This document shows, piece after piece, positions 8,636 to 16,396 of a DNA stretch of 32,409 nucleotides. The notes beneath the pieces are model-generated. The model was not told the DNA's origin, made no database searches, and worked only from the letters and a program-made list of their open reading frames with translations. The stretch is from Lactobacillus kalixensis DSM 16043 (GTDB lineage Bacteria; Bacillota; Bacilli; Lactobacillales; Lactobacillaceae). Location: the NCBI RefSeq assembly GCF_001434335.1, contig NZ_AZFM01000022.1, forward strand, positions 1 to 32,409. Direction: 5' to 3'. Position 1 is the first letter of the stretch, and each line of letters starts with the position of its first letter. Both the position numbers and the translations under genes were made by a program.

Positions 8636-9329
8636 TTGGTTTGAAAAAATTGCACCAAATGTAGTTCAACTAGGCTGGGGTGGAGATACTGGCTGGGGCA
8701 CAAGTATTTTCCAAACTCTCTTTATGACTTTCTGGTCAGCGATCTTTGGCGGCATCCTAGGGATTATTTTCGGTGTGATTCTTGTTTTAACAAAAGAAGA
8801 CGGAATTCGGCCAAATAAATTCTGGTTCAATGTTTGTGATAAATTAGTTTCAATTTTTAGAGCTATTCCATTTGTAATTTTATTGGCATTTATAGCCCCT
8901 GTTACCCAAAAGATTGTTGGTACACAAATTGGGATGAAAGCAGCTTTAGTACCTTTGACTTTAGGTGTTTTCCCATTCTACGCTCGTCAAGTTCAAGTTG
9001 CTCTTGAAAGTGTTGATCCGGGTAAAATCGAAGCTGCTGAAAGTTTGGGAGCAACAGTTAGTGATATTATCTTTGATGTCTATTTAAGAGAATCCCGTTC
9101 TGAATTGATTCGTGTTTCTACTGTAACTGTCATTAGTTTGATTGGTTTGACAGCAATGGCTGGAGCAATTGGTGCAGGTGGCCTTGGTAACACTGCTATT
9201 TCATATGGTTACAACCGATTTAACAATGATGTTACTTGGGTGGCAACTATTCTTGTGATCATTTTGATCTTTATTGTTCAAGTTATTGGCGACTTTTTCG
9301 CTAAGAGAATGAACCATCAATCTAGATAA
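8628..9329 (+). CDS. metI: Methionine ABC transporter permease
   Basis: Membrane permease subunit of MetQNI, 233 residues. The ATG at 8628 follows an AAGGGGAGA box; the in-frame ATG at 8610 lies upstream of that box and is less likely. Five hydrophobic helices are visible (about 20-45, 62-78, 84-110, 150-175 and 195-220). The cytoplasmic EAA coupling motif is present as [16 protein letters not shown], followed by the conserved [21 protein letters not shown] segment of MetI. It overlaps metN by 8 bases, and an inverted-repeat terminator closes the operon. Confidence 0.95.
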   Translation: MISWFEKIAPNVVQLGWGGDTGWGTSIFQTLFMTFWSAIFGGILGIIFGVILVLTKEDGIRPNKFWFNVCDKLVSIFRAIPFVILLAFIAPVTQKIVGTQIGMKAALVPLTLGVFPFYARQVQVALESVDPGKIEAAESLGATVSDIIFDVYLRESRSELIRVSTVTVISLIGLTAMAGAIGAGGLGNTAISYGYNRFNNDVTWVATILVIILIFIVQVIGDFFAKRMNHQSR

Positions 9330-9338
9330 GAATTAACT

Positions 9339-9376
9339 ACTATTCCTTGAATTTAGAAGGAATAGTTTTTATTTTT
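9339..9376 (+). terminator. Rho-independent terminator of the metQNI operon
   Basis: A perfect 10-bp stem, ACTATTCCTT at 9339-9348 with AAGGAATAGT at 9357-9366, is followed by a T-rich tail. Confidence 0.92.
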
Positions 9377-9403
9377 CAAAAATTAATTAGCTTTTTAAAA
9401 TTA

Positions 9404-9432
9404 TTGAAAAAGAAAGCTCTTACAGGTATCAT
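9404..9432 (+). promoter_or_regulatory. fumC-frd promoter with embedded cre-like site
   Basis: TTGAAA at 9404-9409 and TATCAT at 9427-9432 are separated by 17 bp. Between them, 9411-9424 reads AGAAAGCTCTTACA, two mismatches from the CcpA consensus TGWAANCGNTNWCA. A repressor bound there would block RNA polymerase. The cre assignment is inference from pattern. Confidence 0.6.
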
Positions 9433-9476
9433 AAAAGTTGAATTAAAGTTTCTATTTTATTAAGGAGAAAAATACT

Positions 9477-10880
9477 ATGAGTGAACAAGATTATCGTATT
9501 GAAAGTGATACTATTGGTCCTGTCAAGATTCCAAAAGATGCTTTATGGGGTCCACAAACAGAAAGAAGTAGAAACAATTTCCCAAGTGGTGAACTAATGC
9601 CTTTGGCAATTATTCGTGCATTCTTACACTTAAAGAAAGCTGCTGCACAAAGTAATGTAGAAGTCGGGGATGAGCCAAAGGAAAAAGGTGAAGCAATTGA
9701 AGATGCAATTGACCATCTTTTAGCTTTAGATGATGTTCAATTGCGTAAAGATTTTCCACTTCATGTGTTGCAAACTGGTTCAGGTACACAAAGTAACATG
9801 AACGTTAATGAAGTTGTGGCTAACTTGGCAAATAAGTTACATCCAGGTTTAGATATTTTACCAAACGATGATGTTAACCGTGGTCAATCTTCAAACGACA
9901 CATACCCAACTGCTATGAACATCGTTGCAGTTGAAGCCTTGGACAAGCTTGAACCAGCAGTTCAACACTTAATTGACGAATTGGTTATTAAGGAAAAGAA
10001 ATACTGGAAGACTGTTAAAGTTGGTCGTACTCACTTACAAGACGCAACTCCATTAACATTTGGTCAAGAATTATCAGGATACATTTCAGCTCTTAAGCAT
10101 GATTTGTCATACATTCAAGAATTAAAGCCAACTCTTTATGAATTAGCTATTGGTGGTACTGCTGTTGGTACTGGTTTAAACGCTGCACCAGGCATGACTG
10201 AGAAGATTGCAGGCAAGTTATCAGAAGTTTATGGTCATAAGTTTGAAGTTAAGACAAATAAATTCTGGGGCTTAGCTCACCATTCAGGTCTTGATGTTGT
10301 TCATGGTGCGCTTAAGACTTTAGCTGCAGATATGTTCAAGATCGCTCAAGATATTAGATTCTTGGCTTCAGGTCCAAGAGCAGGTTATGGCGAATTGAAT
10401 ATCCCTGCAAATGAACCAGGTTCATCAATTATGCCTGGTAAGGTTAACCCAACTCAAGCAGAAGCTGTAACAATGGCTGCCACAAAAGTATTTGGTAATG
10501 ACACTACAATTACTTTTGCTGCTTCACAAGGTAATTTCGAAATGAATGTCTTTAAGACAGTAATGATTGCTTCATTCCTTGATTCTTGTGATATTTTAAC
10601 TGGTACAATTACCGGCTTTGCTGATAGAATGATTCATGGCTTAACTGTTAACGAAGAAAGAATGGACGATTTACTTGAAAATTCATTGATGACAGTTACC
10701 GCATTATCTCCTCATATTGGTTACCACGCAGCTGCAAAGATTGCACAAACAGCTGATAAGGAAGGTACTACTTTACGTGAAGCTGCTCTTAAGAGTGGTA
10801 AAGTTACCGAAGAACAATATGATGAGTGGATGGACTATATGCAAATGACTAATGTTGATAAGGACGATCCAGAAGAATAG
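9477..10880 (+). CDS. fumC: Class II fumarate hydratase (fumarase C)
   Basis: Iron-independent fumarase interconverting malate and fumarate, 467 residues, the normal class II length. It shows the superfamily regions: GSGTQSNMNVNEV (substrate site A), NDTYPTAMNI, GRTHLQDATPLTFGQE with the catalytic His, and the signature loop GSSIMPGKVNP starting at residue 315. These distinguish it from aspartase only partly, but the overall match and the fumarate reductase partner point to fumarase. A strong AAGGAG box precedes the start. The next gene begins 8 bases after the stop, so malate would be channelled to fumarate and then succinate by one transcript. Confidence 0.93.
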   Translation: MSEQDYRIESDTIGPVKIPKDALWGPQTERSRNNFPSGELMPLAIIRAFLHLKKAAAQSNVEVGDEPKEKGEAIEDAIDHLLALDDVQLRKDFPLHVLQTGSGTQSNMNVNEVVANLANKLHPGLDILPNDDVNRGQSSNDTYPTAMNIVAVEALDKLEPAVQHLIDELVIKEKKYWKTVKVGRTHLQDATPLTFGQELSGYISALKHDLSYIQELKPTLYELAIGGTAVGTGLNAAPGMTEKIAGKLSEVYGHKFEVKTNKFWGLAHHSGLDVVHGALKTLAADMFKIAQDIRFLASGPRAGYGELNIPANEPGSSIMPGKVNPTQAEAVTMAATKVFGNDTTITFAASQGNFEMNVFKTVMIASFLDSCDILTGTITGFADRMIHGLTVNEERMDDLLENSLMTVTALSPHIGYHAAAKIAQTADKEGTTLREAALKSGKVTEEQYDEWMDYMQMTNVDKDDPEE

Positions 10881-10888
10881 GAGAAGAA

Positions 10889-12280
10889 ATGGCAAAATTT
10901 ATTTTTACGCCAAACACAGCTGATGAAATTGCAGATAGCTATGATGCAGTTATTATTGGTGCTGGTGGTACTGGTTTAACTGCTGCACTTCAAGCCCATG
11001 AATTAGGTCTTAAAGTTGCAGTTTTTGAAAAAAATGAACAACTTGGTGGTAATACAACTCGTGCTTCGTCAGGGATGAATGCTTCAGAAAGTTTGGTTCA
11101 ATTACAAGAAGGCATAATTGATAATAAAGAAGATTTCTATAAGGAAACTTTAAAAGGTGGCGGTCTTCTTAATGATCGCGATATGCTTCGTTATTTTGTT
11201 GATCATTCTGCAATTGCAATTGATTGGCTTATGGAACATGGAATTGAATTGACTGATTTAACCATTACTGGAGGTATGAGCAAGAAGCGTGCTCACCGCC
11301 CAGCTTCAATGGCTCCAGTTGGTGGGTACTTAGTAACTGGCTTACTTAAGCAAATCGAAAAGGAAGGGATTCATGTCTTTAATGATGCTAAAGTGATCAA
11401 GCTTTTACAAAATGACGAAAAAGCAATTGATGGAGTCGAAGTTGAAACTAAAGCTGGTACTAAGACTGTTCATGCCAAGGCTGTTTTACTTGCAAGTGGG
11501 GGTTTTGGTGCTTCAAAGGATATTATCAAGAAGTATCGTCCAGACCTAGTTGATTATAAGACGACTAATCAACCAGGTGCTACAGGTGATGGCTTAAAGC
11601 TTGCAGAAGCAGTTGATGCACAATTAATGCAAATGAACTTTATCCAAGTTCATCCAACTGCTCAAACTGATACTGATCATACTTTCTTGATCGGTGAAGG
11701 CGTTAGAGGTGAAGGTGCTATTCTGGTTAATAAAGCTGGTAAGCGCTTTGTAAACGAATTAAATACTCGTAAGATTGTATCTAATGCAATTACCGGATTA
11801 AATGAAGACGGTGCTTACCTTATTTTTGATCAAGGTATTCGAGATCACTTCAAGGCAATTGAATTCTATGATCATGTCGGCTTGGTAGAACATGGTGCTA
11901 CCCTTGATGAATTAGCGGAAACGATTGGTGTCAACGCAGCTAACTTGAATGAGACTATTGCTAAGTGGAATTCAGAAGTTGCTCAAAAGAAAGATACTGA
12001 CTTTGGCAGAACAACTGGTATGGAACGTGGAATTGAAAAAGGACCATTCTTTGCAATTCACGTTCACCCAGCAATTCACTACACTATGGGTGGTATTCAT
12101 GTTACGCCCGAAACGGAAGTACTTGATACTAACGGTAGTATTATTGATGGTTTATATGCTGCTGGTGAAGTATCAGGTGGGCTTCACGGAAATAATAGAA
12201 TTGGTGGTAACTCCATCGCTGAAACTGTAATTTTTGGTCGTCAAGCAGGGATGCAAATGGCTAAGAAGATTAGAAAATAA
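10889..12280 (+). CDS. Soluble FAD-dependent fumarate reductase
   Basis: Flavoprotein of the FAD_binding_2 / fumarate reductase-succinate dehydrogenase flavoprotein family, 463 residues, consisting of the catalytic domain only. The N-terminal dinucleotide site is AVIIGAGGTGLTAALQA, and FEKNEQLGGNTTRASSGMNA is the next FAD-binding stretch. Active-site elements homologous to flavocytochrome c3 are visible: HPTAQTD, GEGVRGEGAILVN with the catalytic Arg, HYTMGG with the substrate His, and GNNRIGGNSIAE with the carboxylate-binding Arg. There is no signal peptide, haem domain or covalent FMN domain, so the enzyme is cytosolic and must draw electrons from a flavin or NADH-linked donor, as in yeast Frd1/Osm1. 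Some relatives reduce other unsaturated acids such as urocanate or methacrylate; the adjacent fumC supports fumarate. Confidence 0.88.
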   Translation: MAKFIFTPNTADEIADSYDAVIIGAGGTGLTAALQAHELGLKVAVFEKNEQLGGNTTRASSGMNASESLVQLQEGIIDNKEDFYKETLKGGGLLNDRDMLRYFVDHSAIAIDWLMEHGIELTDLTITGGMSKKRAHRPASMAPVGGYLVTGLLKQIEKEGIHVFNDAKVIKLLQNDEKAIDGVEVETKAGTKTVHAKAVLLASGGFGASKDIIKKYRPDLVDYKTTNQPGATGDGLKLAEAVDAQLMQMNFIQVHPTAQTDTDHTFLIGEGVRGEGAILVNKAGKRFVNELNTRKIVSNAITGLNEDGAYLIFDQGIRDHFKAIEFYDHVGLVEHGATLDELAETIGVNAANLNETIAKWNSEVAQKKDTDFGRTTGMERGIEKGPFFAIHVHPAIHYTMGGIHVTPETEVLDTNGSIIDGLYAAGEVSGGLHGNNRIGGNSIAETVIFGRQAGMQMAKKIRK

Positions 12281-12300
12281 AATTTTACTTATAAATAAAG

Positions 12301-12340
12301 AAGACTAATTTTGAAGTAAGTATCGAAATTAGTCTTTTTG
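12301..12340 (+). terminator. Rho-independent terminator after fumC-frd
   Basis: AAGACTAATTT at 12301-12311 pairs perfectly with AAATTAGTCTT at 12326-12336, followed by further T residues. Confidence 0.92.
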
Positions 12341-12372
12341 ATTTGCTAAAATATCGAAAAGGAGGGTTACTG

Positions 12373-12822
12373 ATGACATTTTATACAATCAACTACATTC
12401 AGAATCATCAAAATGATGATCAGACCGTTCTGATTATATTATCATTAATCACTGCTTTAGCGATGATTATCTTTGCTATCCTTTATCTACGCAATCGATT
12501 TGCTACGCGTTATCGAGATTTGGGGATCATCGCGCTCCTATTTTTGTGTTTATTTGCCGGGACAAGGTATGAGCGCTACACACAAAATAATATGCAGAAA
12601 TCATATTCCTCGCAAATTATTCCATTTATTAAATCTGTGGCTAAGGATGAAAATGTAAAGGAATCCGATGTTTTGGTTAGTTCAACAACTTTAAATAATG
12701 GGATGATTGTCAGAATTGATTCTAAGGATGTTGACTATCAACTTAATTTAAATGATGATCGTAATACCTATTCATTAACCGAAGCACACGTAATTAATCA
12801 CGAAGTGGATGTGAGAAACTAA
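12373..12822 (+). CDS. DUF3290 membrane protein
   Basis: Protein of 149 residues matching the DUF3290 family of lactobacilli, which has no known function. The ATG at 12373 follows an AGGAGGG box at the right distance; the upstream in-frame TTG is discarded. Two hydrophobic helices lie at about 22-40 and 50-65, followed by a soluble domain of about 80 residues that is probably outside the cell. The stop is one base before the start of the DUF421 gene, the standard DUF3290-DUF421 gene pair, so the two products likely form one membrane complex. Confidence 0.8.
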   Translation: MTFYTINYIQNHQNDDQTVLIILSLITALAMIIFAILYLRNRFATRYRDLGIIALLFLCLFAGTRYERYTQNNMQKSYSSQIIPFIKSVAKDENVKESDVLVSSTTLNNGMIVRIDSKDVDYQLNLNDDRNTYSLTEAHVINHEVDVRN

Positions 12823-12823
12823 A

Positions 12824-13462
12824 ATGCAACTAGACTATACACAACTTTTTATCAAATTTGCCCTGGGTATCTTAACTTTAATTATTCAAATCAATGTTTT
12901 TGGTAAAACGAATTTAGCACCAACGACTGCTTTAGACCAACTCCAAAATTATGTTCTGGGTGGAATCATAGGTGGTTTGATTTATAATCCCAGCATTACT
13001 GTATTCCAATTTTTCCTAGTTTTAATTGTATGGACTTTAGTAGTCTTTATCCTGAAATTTAGCCGTGATCATAATAGATGGATTCGAAATATAGTTGATG
13101 GCAAACCGGTACAGGTAATTAAAAATGGTAAAGTTTTAGTTGATAATTGTATGCGAGCTGGGATTTCCGCAAATGAATTAATGTTTAAGTTAAGAAGTAG
13201 TGGAATTTATTCAGTCGAAAAGGTTAAGAACTGTATCTTTGAACAAAATGGTCAATTAACAATTATTGAAAATGATGAAGCAAATATTCGCTTCCCAATT
13301 ATCAGTGATGGTCAAGTAAATACAGATGTCTTAGAATTAATTCACAAAAGTGAAGCATGGCTTGAACAACAGGTTGAATCTGCAGGTTATGATGGAATTA
13401 ACGATATTTTCTTAGGCGAATATATTAATGGAAAATTACATTTTACTGCGTATACAAAATAA
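12824..13462 (+). CDS. DUF421 (YetF-like) membrane protein
   Basis: Protein of 212 residues of the DUF421/YetF family. Three hydrophobic helices occupy about 8-25, 43-60 and 62-80, followed by a cytosolic domain with the conserved segment KPVQVIKNGKVLVDNC and then the GISANELMFKLRSSGIYSVEKV stretch. The family is associated with envelope or spore functions in Bacillus, but its biochemical role is not established. It begins one base after the DUF3290 stop, with no independent strong ribosome binding site, which indicates translational coupling. The following tag gene starts 21 bases later. Confidence 0.85.
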   Translation: MQLDYTQLFIKFALGILTLIIQINVFGKTNLAPTTALDQLQNYVLGGIIGGLIYNPSITVFQFFLVLIVWTLVVFILKFSRDHNRWIRNIVDGKPVQVIKNGKVLVDNCMRAGISANELMFKLRSSGIYSVEKVKNCIFEQNGQLTIIENDEANIRFPIISDGQVNTDVLELIHKSEAWLEQQVESAGYDGINDIFLGEYINGKLHFTAYTK

Positions 13463-13483
13463 ATTAGGAAATAGAGGTTTAAA

Positions 13484-14042
13484 ATGACTAATCGCTGTAA
13501 TTGGGGAAATAGTAACTTAGATCCGCTTTATCGTCAATATCATGATGAAGAGTGGGGAAAGTTAAATTTAGATAATAAGTACCTTTATGAGATGCTGGTA
13601 TTAGAATCTTTTCAGTCTGGTCTGTCGTGGACTACTATTTTGAAAAAACGTGAAAATTTTCGAAAAGCCTTTGCAGATTTTGATTATTATCAGGTAGCAA
13701 AGTTTGATCAGACAGATTTTGAGAGATTGATGAATGATGAAGGAATTGTACGCAATAAGTTAAAAATCAATGCGGCAATTAATAATGCTCAGGTTTTAGT
13801 AAAACTAGAACAGTCAGGAACAAATCTTAAACAGATTTTACAAGAAGCTATTCCTGAAATTATTGTCAATCATCCGCAAGAAATATCTGATATTCCAGCA
13901 TCAAACACTATTATCTAAAAAACTTTCAGTTCAGTTAAAGAAAATTGGCTTTAAATTTGTTGGACCGACTACGATGTATTCTTTTCTGCAAGCAGTCGGG
14001 TTAATAAATGATCATTTAGATAGCTGTGATTTTAAGTATTAA
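13484..14042 (+). pseudogene. tag: Frameshifted DNA-3-methyladenine glycosylase I
   Basis: Tag excises 3-methyladenine from alkylated DNA. The N-terminal 144 codons read in one frame, from the zinc-ligand Cys in MTNRCNWGN through DEEWGK, SFQSGLSWTTILKKRENFRKAF and the NHPQEISDIPASNT segment, then hit TAA at 13916-13918. The remaining C-terminal domain continues in the +1 frame from about 13911 to the TAA at 14040-14042: LSKKLSVQLKKIGFKFVG, then PTTMYSFLQAVG and NDHLDSC. A single extra base near 13907-13913 explains this. The in-frame product lacks the NDHxxSC His and Cys, which match the last two zinc ligands of E. coli Tag (H175, C179), so activity is doubtful unless the indel is a sequencing error. 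A GAGG box precedes the start and a terminator follows. Confidence 0.9.
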
Positions 14043-14045
14043 AAA

Positions 14046-14075
14046 GGGAACCCACTCATTGTGAGTTCCTTTTTT
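14046..14075 (+). terminator. Rho-independent terminator after tag
   Basis: GGAA plus ACTCA pairs with TGAGT plus TTCC across a small bulge around 14047-14069, followed by six T residues. Confidence 0.8.
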
Positions 14076-14101
14076 AGCAAGAATAGTTAGGGTTAAAACA
14101 A

Positions 14102-14761
14102 TTAGTATACAGGACGGTCTGAACCTTCAGTATCAGGATCGGCAATACCCAATGAGTCATTAGAAGCAAAACTAGGGTCTGCAATAATCTTGAGAACTAC
14201 ATCTGCCATACTCTTACGTGAGCCAGATACACCGTAGTAAGTGTCATGTCTATGAGTCAGCTTATATTTAACTTCATCGCGATCATTAAGCCATGGTAAA
14301 CGCAGAGTAGTGTTGTCTAAATCAGACTTTTCAAGCATTTCATCAGCAACTGTTGGAGCTGAGCCGGTTGGATCACCATTAAAGCAAGTATCACGGTTCC
14401 ACTTACCAAAAGCACCAGAAACTTCGTCATAAATGCCGAGGAGACTAGTGTTGATGTAACGCTTGAAGCCATTTTGCTTAGCTGCTTCAATTACATTCTT
14501 AGTTGGACGATTTTGTGCATCGTGATCGACAACTGCTGACCAAACTAAATCTGCATCTTTGGTAGCAGCTACAACATCGTCAAGCTTGTTCAAGTCACCT
14601 TCAAATAAGGTGACGCGAGGATCGTCTGCTAAATCATTTAAGCGATTTTTGTTTCTGAGCATTAAACTTAATTCAACATCTTTGTATTCTGGATTGGTTA
14701 AAATTTCATTTTCTACTAAATGTGCAATTTGTCCATTTGCTGCGAGAATTGTAACTTTCAT
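14102..14761 (-). CDS. NAD(P)-binding atypical short-chain dehydrogenase / NmrA-like protein
   Basis: Cytosolic Rossmann-fold protein of 219 residues. The N-terminus MKVTILAANGQIA is the modified glycine-rich dinucleotide motif of atypical SDRs and NAD(P)H-binding epimerase-like proteins. It is followed by LMLRNKNRL (the arginine that often selects NADP), EGDLNKLDDV and the strand ADLVWSAV. No classical YxxxK dyad is evident, so catalysis is uncertain; relatives are annotated as NAD-dependent epimerase/dehydratase or redox sensors. The ribosome binding site AAAGGAG lies upstream of the ATG (reverse strand). It is transcribed against tag, and no partner gene suggests a pathway. Confidence 0.75.
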   Translation of the reverse strand: MKVTILAANGQIAHLVENEILTNPEYKDVELSLMLRNKNRLNDLADDPRVTLFEGDLNKLDDVVAATKDADLVWSAVVDHDAQNRPTKNVIEAAKQNGFKRYINTSLLGIYDEVSGAFGKWNRDTCFNGDPTGSAPTVADEMLEKSDLDNTTLRLPWLNDRDEVKYKLTHRHDTYYGVSGSRKSMADVVLKIIADPSFASNDSLGIADPDTEGSDRPVY

Positions 14762-14854
14762 AAATTAAGCTCCTTTATTTGTCAATTTATCAATTCGATA
14801 TTCATATTGTATGTTTTCTTTATTGATTTGAATATTGACAATTATTTATAGGGG

Positions 14855-14871
14855 TATACAAATTCTGTATA
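14855..14871. promoter_or_regulatory. Inverted repeat TATACA-N5-TGTATA
   Basis: A perfect 6+6 bp inverted repeat lies about 95 bp upstream of the NAD(P)-binding gene and just past the stop of the DUF3021 gene (both on the minus strand). It is symmetric and not followed by a T run, so an operator is more likely than a terminator. Which protein binds it is unknown. Confidence 0.35.
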
Positions 14872-14875
14872 GTAA

Positions 14876-15304
14876 CTAGTTCTCAGCTTTTTTTCTTGAT
14901 AAAAAGTAGGTAATTAACCAGATTACTGCGTAGATAATGGTAAAAATTGAACTAAACAATAATAAATGTGGTAGGCTAAGCGGAAACCAAGACGCAAGGA
15001 TTGCTAGAGCAGTGAATCCAATATAATAGATTGAAAAGTTAATTAACGTTTGCTTTGTTAAGGACCAACGCTGAATTTCAAAAATTGAAGCTCCCCAACC
15101 AAATAGAAGTCCCATTAAAGCCCAAATAATCACACTGAAGAGCATTCCATTAAGTGGTCGACGGGAAAATTCTTCTTGCAATAAATTTGTAGAGGGCATG
15201 TAAATAAAATTGCCATATAGATAATTAAAAAATAGAGAAAAGACTAAACCAAAAAGTTCACCTAAGGCGATAAATTTTATTGAGTGATAAATATATCTAT
15301 TCAT
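14876..15304 (-). CDS. DUF3021 family membrane protein
   Basis: Small integral membrane protein of 142 residues with four hydrophobic helices (about 8-28, 52-70, 87-105 and 110-133). The pattern of four helices with the central LLFGWGASIFEIQRWSLTKQT loop agrees with DUF3021, a family often encoded beside a LytTR-type DNA-binding regulator. No LytTR gene is adjacent here, so it is either an orphan or regulated from elsewhere. The function is unknown. Confidence 0.65.
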   Translation of the reverse strand: MNRYIYHSIKFIALGELFGLVFSLFFNYLYGNFIYMPSTNLLQEEFSRRPLNGMLFSVIIWALMGLLFGWGASIFEIQRWSLTKQTLINFSIYYIGFTALAILASWFPLSLPHLLLFSSIFTIIYAVIWLITYFLSRKKAEN

Positions 15305-15462
15305 TACTTTTGTCTCACTTTCGGGGTCTGATTCGAAAACTTTTTGATTATATTTTATCAGCTATAATGACGCCGTGTCACCGAAAAGGCAATGATATTT
15401 ACAATTATTTAGAGAAAAGTTAAGATGAAAATGATGAAAATAAGGATTTTGAAGGAGAAAAA

Positions 15463-16334
15463 ATGAATAAAAAAAGAAAAATTGTAGTTTCTGTTGCACT
15501 ACTTTGTGGTTTCTTAATGCTGCAGAATAGCTATGTAAAGGCTGATGATGTTAATCCTGACCAGACACAGAATACTACTCAAACAAATGACAATAATTCT
15601 TCTACTACAAATGATCAGGCAAAAGAAGAAAGTAGTAATCAAAATAATGTTCAAACAAGTAGTCCAAATTCTGACCAAAGTAGCACGAAAACTAATATAA
15701 CTAAGAATACCAGCAAAAAGATCAAAGATGGGCTGCATTATAATAAGAAAAATCGTAATTATTACATCTATAAAAACAATAAAGCAATAAAGGGTTATTT
15801 CAAATACAAAAAAGCATATTATCAAACAACTAAGACAGGTAAAATTGTCGGCGTTAGGAATCCAGCTAAGGTAATTAGTCAATTACCTCAGCTGCCTACA
15901 GGATGTGAAATGACCGCAGTCACAATGATGATTAATTATGCTGGTAAGTCAGTTTCTAAATTTACTGTTGCTAATGAAACTCCACGTAGCAGTAATGGAA
16001 ATTATGGCTTTGTTGGCAGTCCTTATAAGAAAACTGGTTGGTGGGTCTATCCAGTGGAATTGCACCAGTAGTTAGAAAGAATTTAGGTAAGGCAAAGATT
16101 ATGACTGGTTGTTCAATTAAGGCTTTACATAATCAACTGATTCGGCAACATTTAGTTGTTGTGTGGATAGCAAATATGAATGGCTTTGTTAATCATGCCA
16201 TTACTTTGACTGGTTTTGATGCAAATAAACGAATTCACTACAATAATCCGTGGACAGGAAAAGCAGAAGTAATGTCACAAAGCAGTTTTTATAATCATTG
16301 GAAAGCTAACAAGAAGAGAGCATTATCTTATTAA
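15463..16334 (+). pseudogene. Frameshifted secreted C39-like cysteine peptidase
   Basis: A secreted protein with a signal peptide (MNKKRK, hydrophobic core, cleavage near VKADD), a low-complexity Ser/Thr/Asn/Gln linker at about 25-85, a short lysine/tyrosine-rich wall-binding-like repeat at about 87-130, and a peptidase C39-like domain (C39_2). Catalytic elements are PTGCEMTAVTMM (Cys) in the first frame, and FVNHAITLTGF (His) and YNNPWTGKAE in the second. The first frame ends after WWVYPVELHQ at 16071. The homologous continuation GIAPVVRKNLGKAKIMTGC is in another frame, so one base, most likely a G in CCAGTGG near 16054 that should read CCAGGTGG, is missing. Product function is lost unless this is a sequence error. 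A GAAGGAG box precedes the start and a strong terminator follows. Confidence 0.88.
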
Positions 16335-16336
16335 AT

Positions 16337-16396
16337 AAAAAACTAGAGAAATTGATATAAGCACAATGTAGCCTTTATCAAAATCTCTAGTTTTTT
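16337..16396. terminator. Bidirectional terminator between C39 peptidase and UPF0210 genes
   Basis: AAAACTAGAGA plus TTGATA pairs with TATCAA plus TCTCTAGTTTT around a loop of about 15 bases. A-rich and T-rich flanks serve both convergent genes. Confidence 0.88.

Noticed and set aside
15514-15882. 122-codon minus-strand open frame opposite the C39-like gene
   Set aside because: It is antisense to a clear signal peptide and low-complexity linker and has no family resemblance or ribosome binding site.
16038-16334. Separate small gene starting at ATG 16038
   Set aside because: Its first residues have no homology sense, and from GIAPVV on it is the C-terminal half of the frameshifted peptidase.
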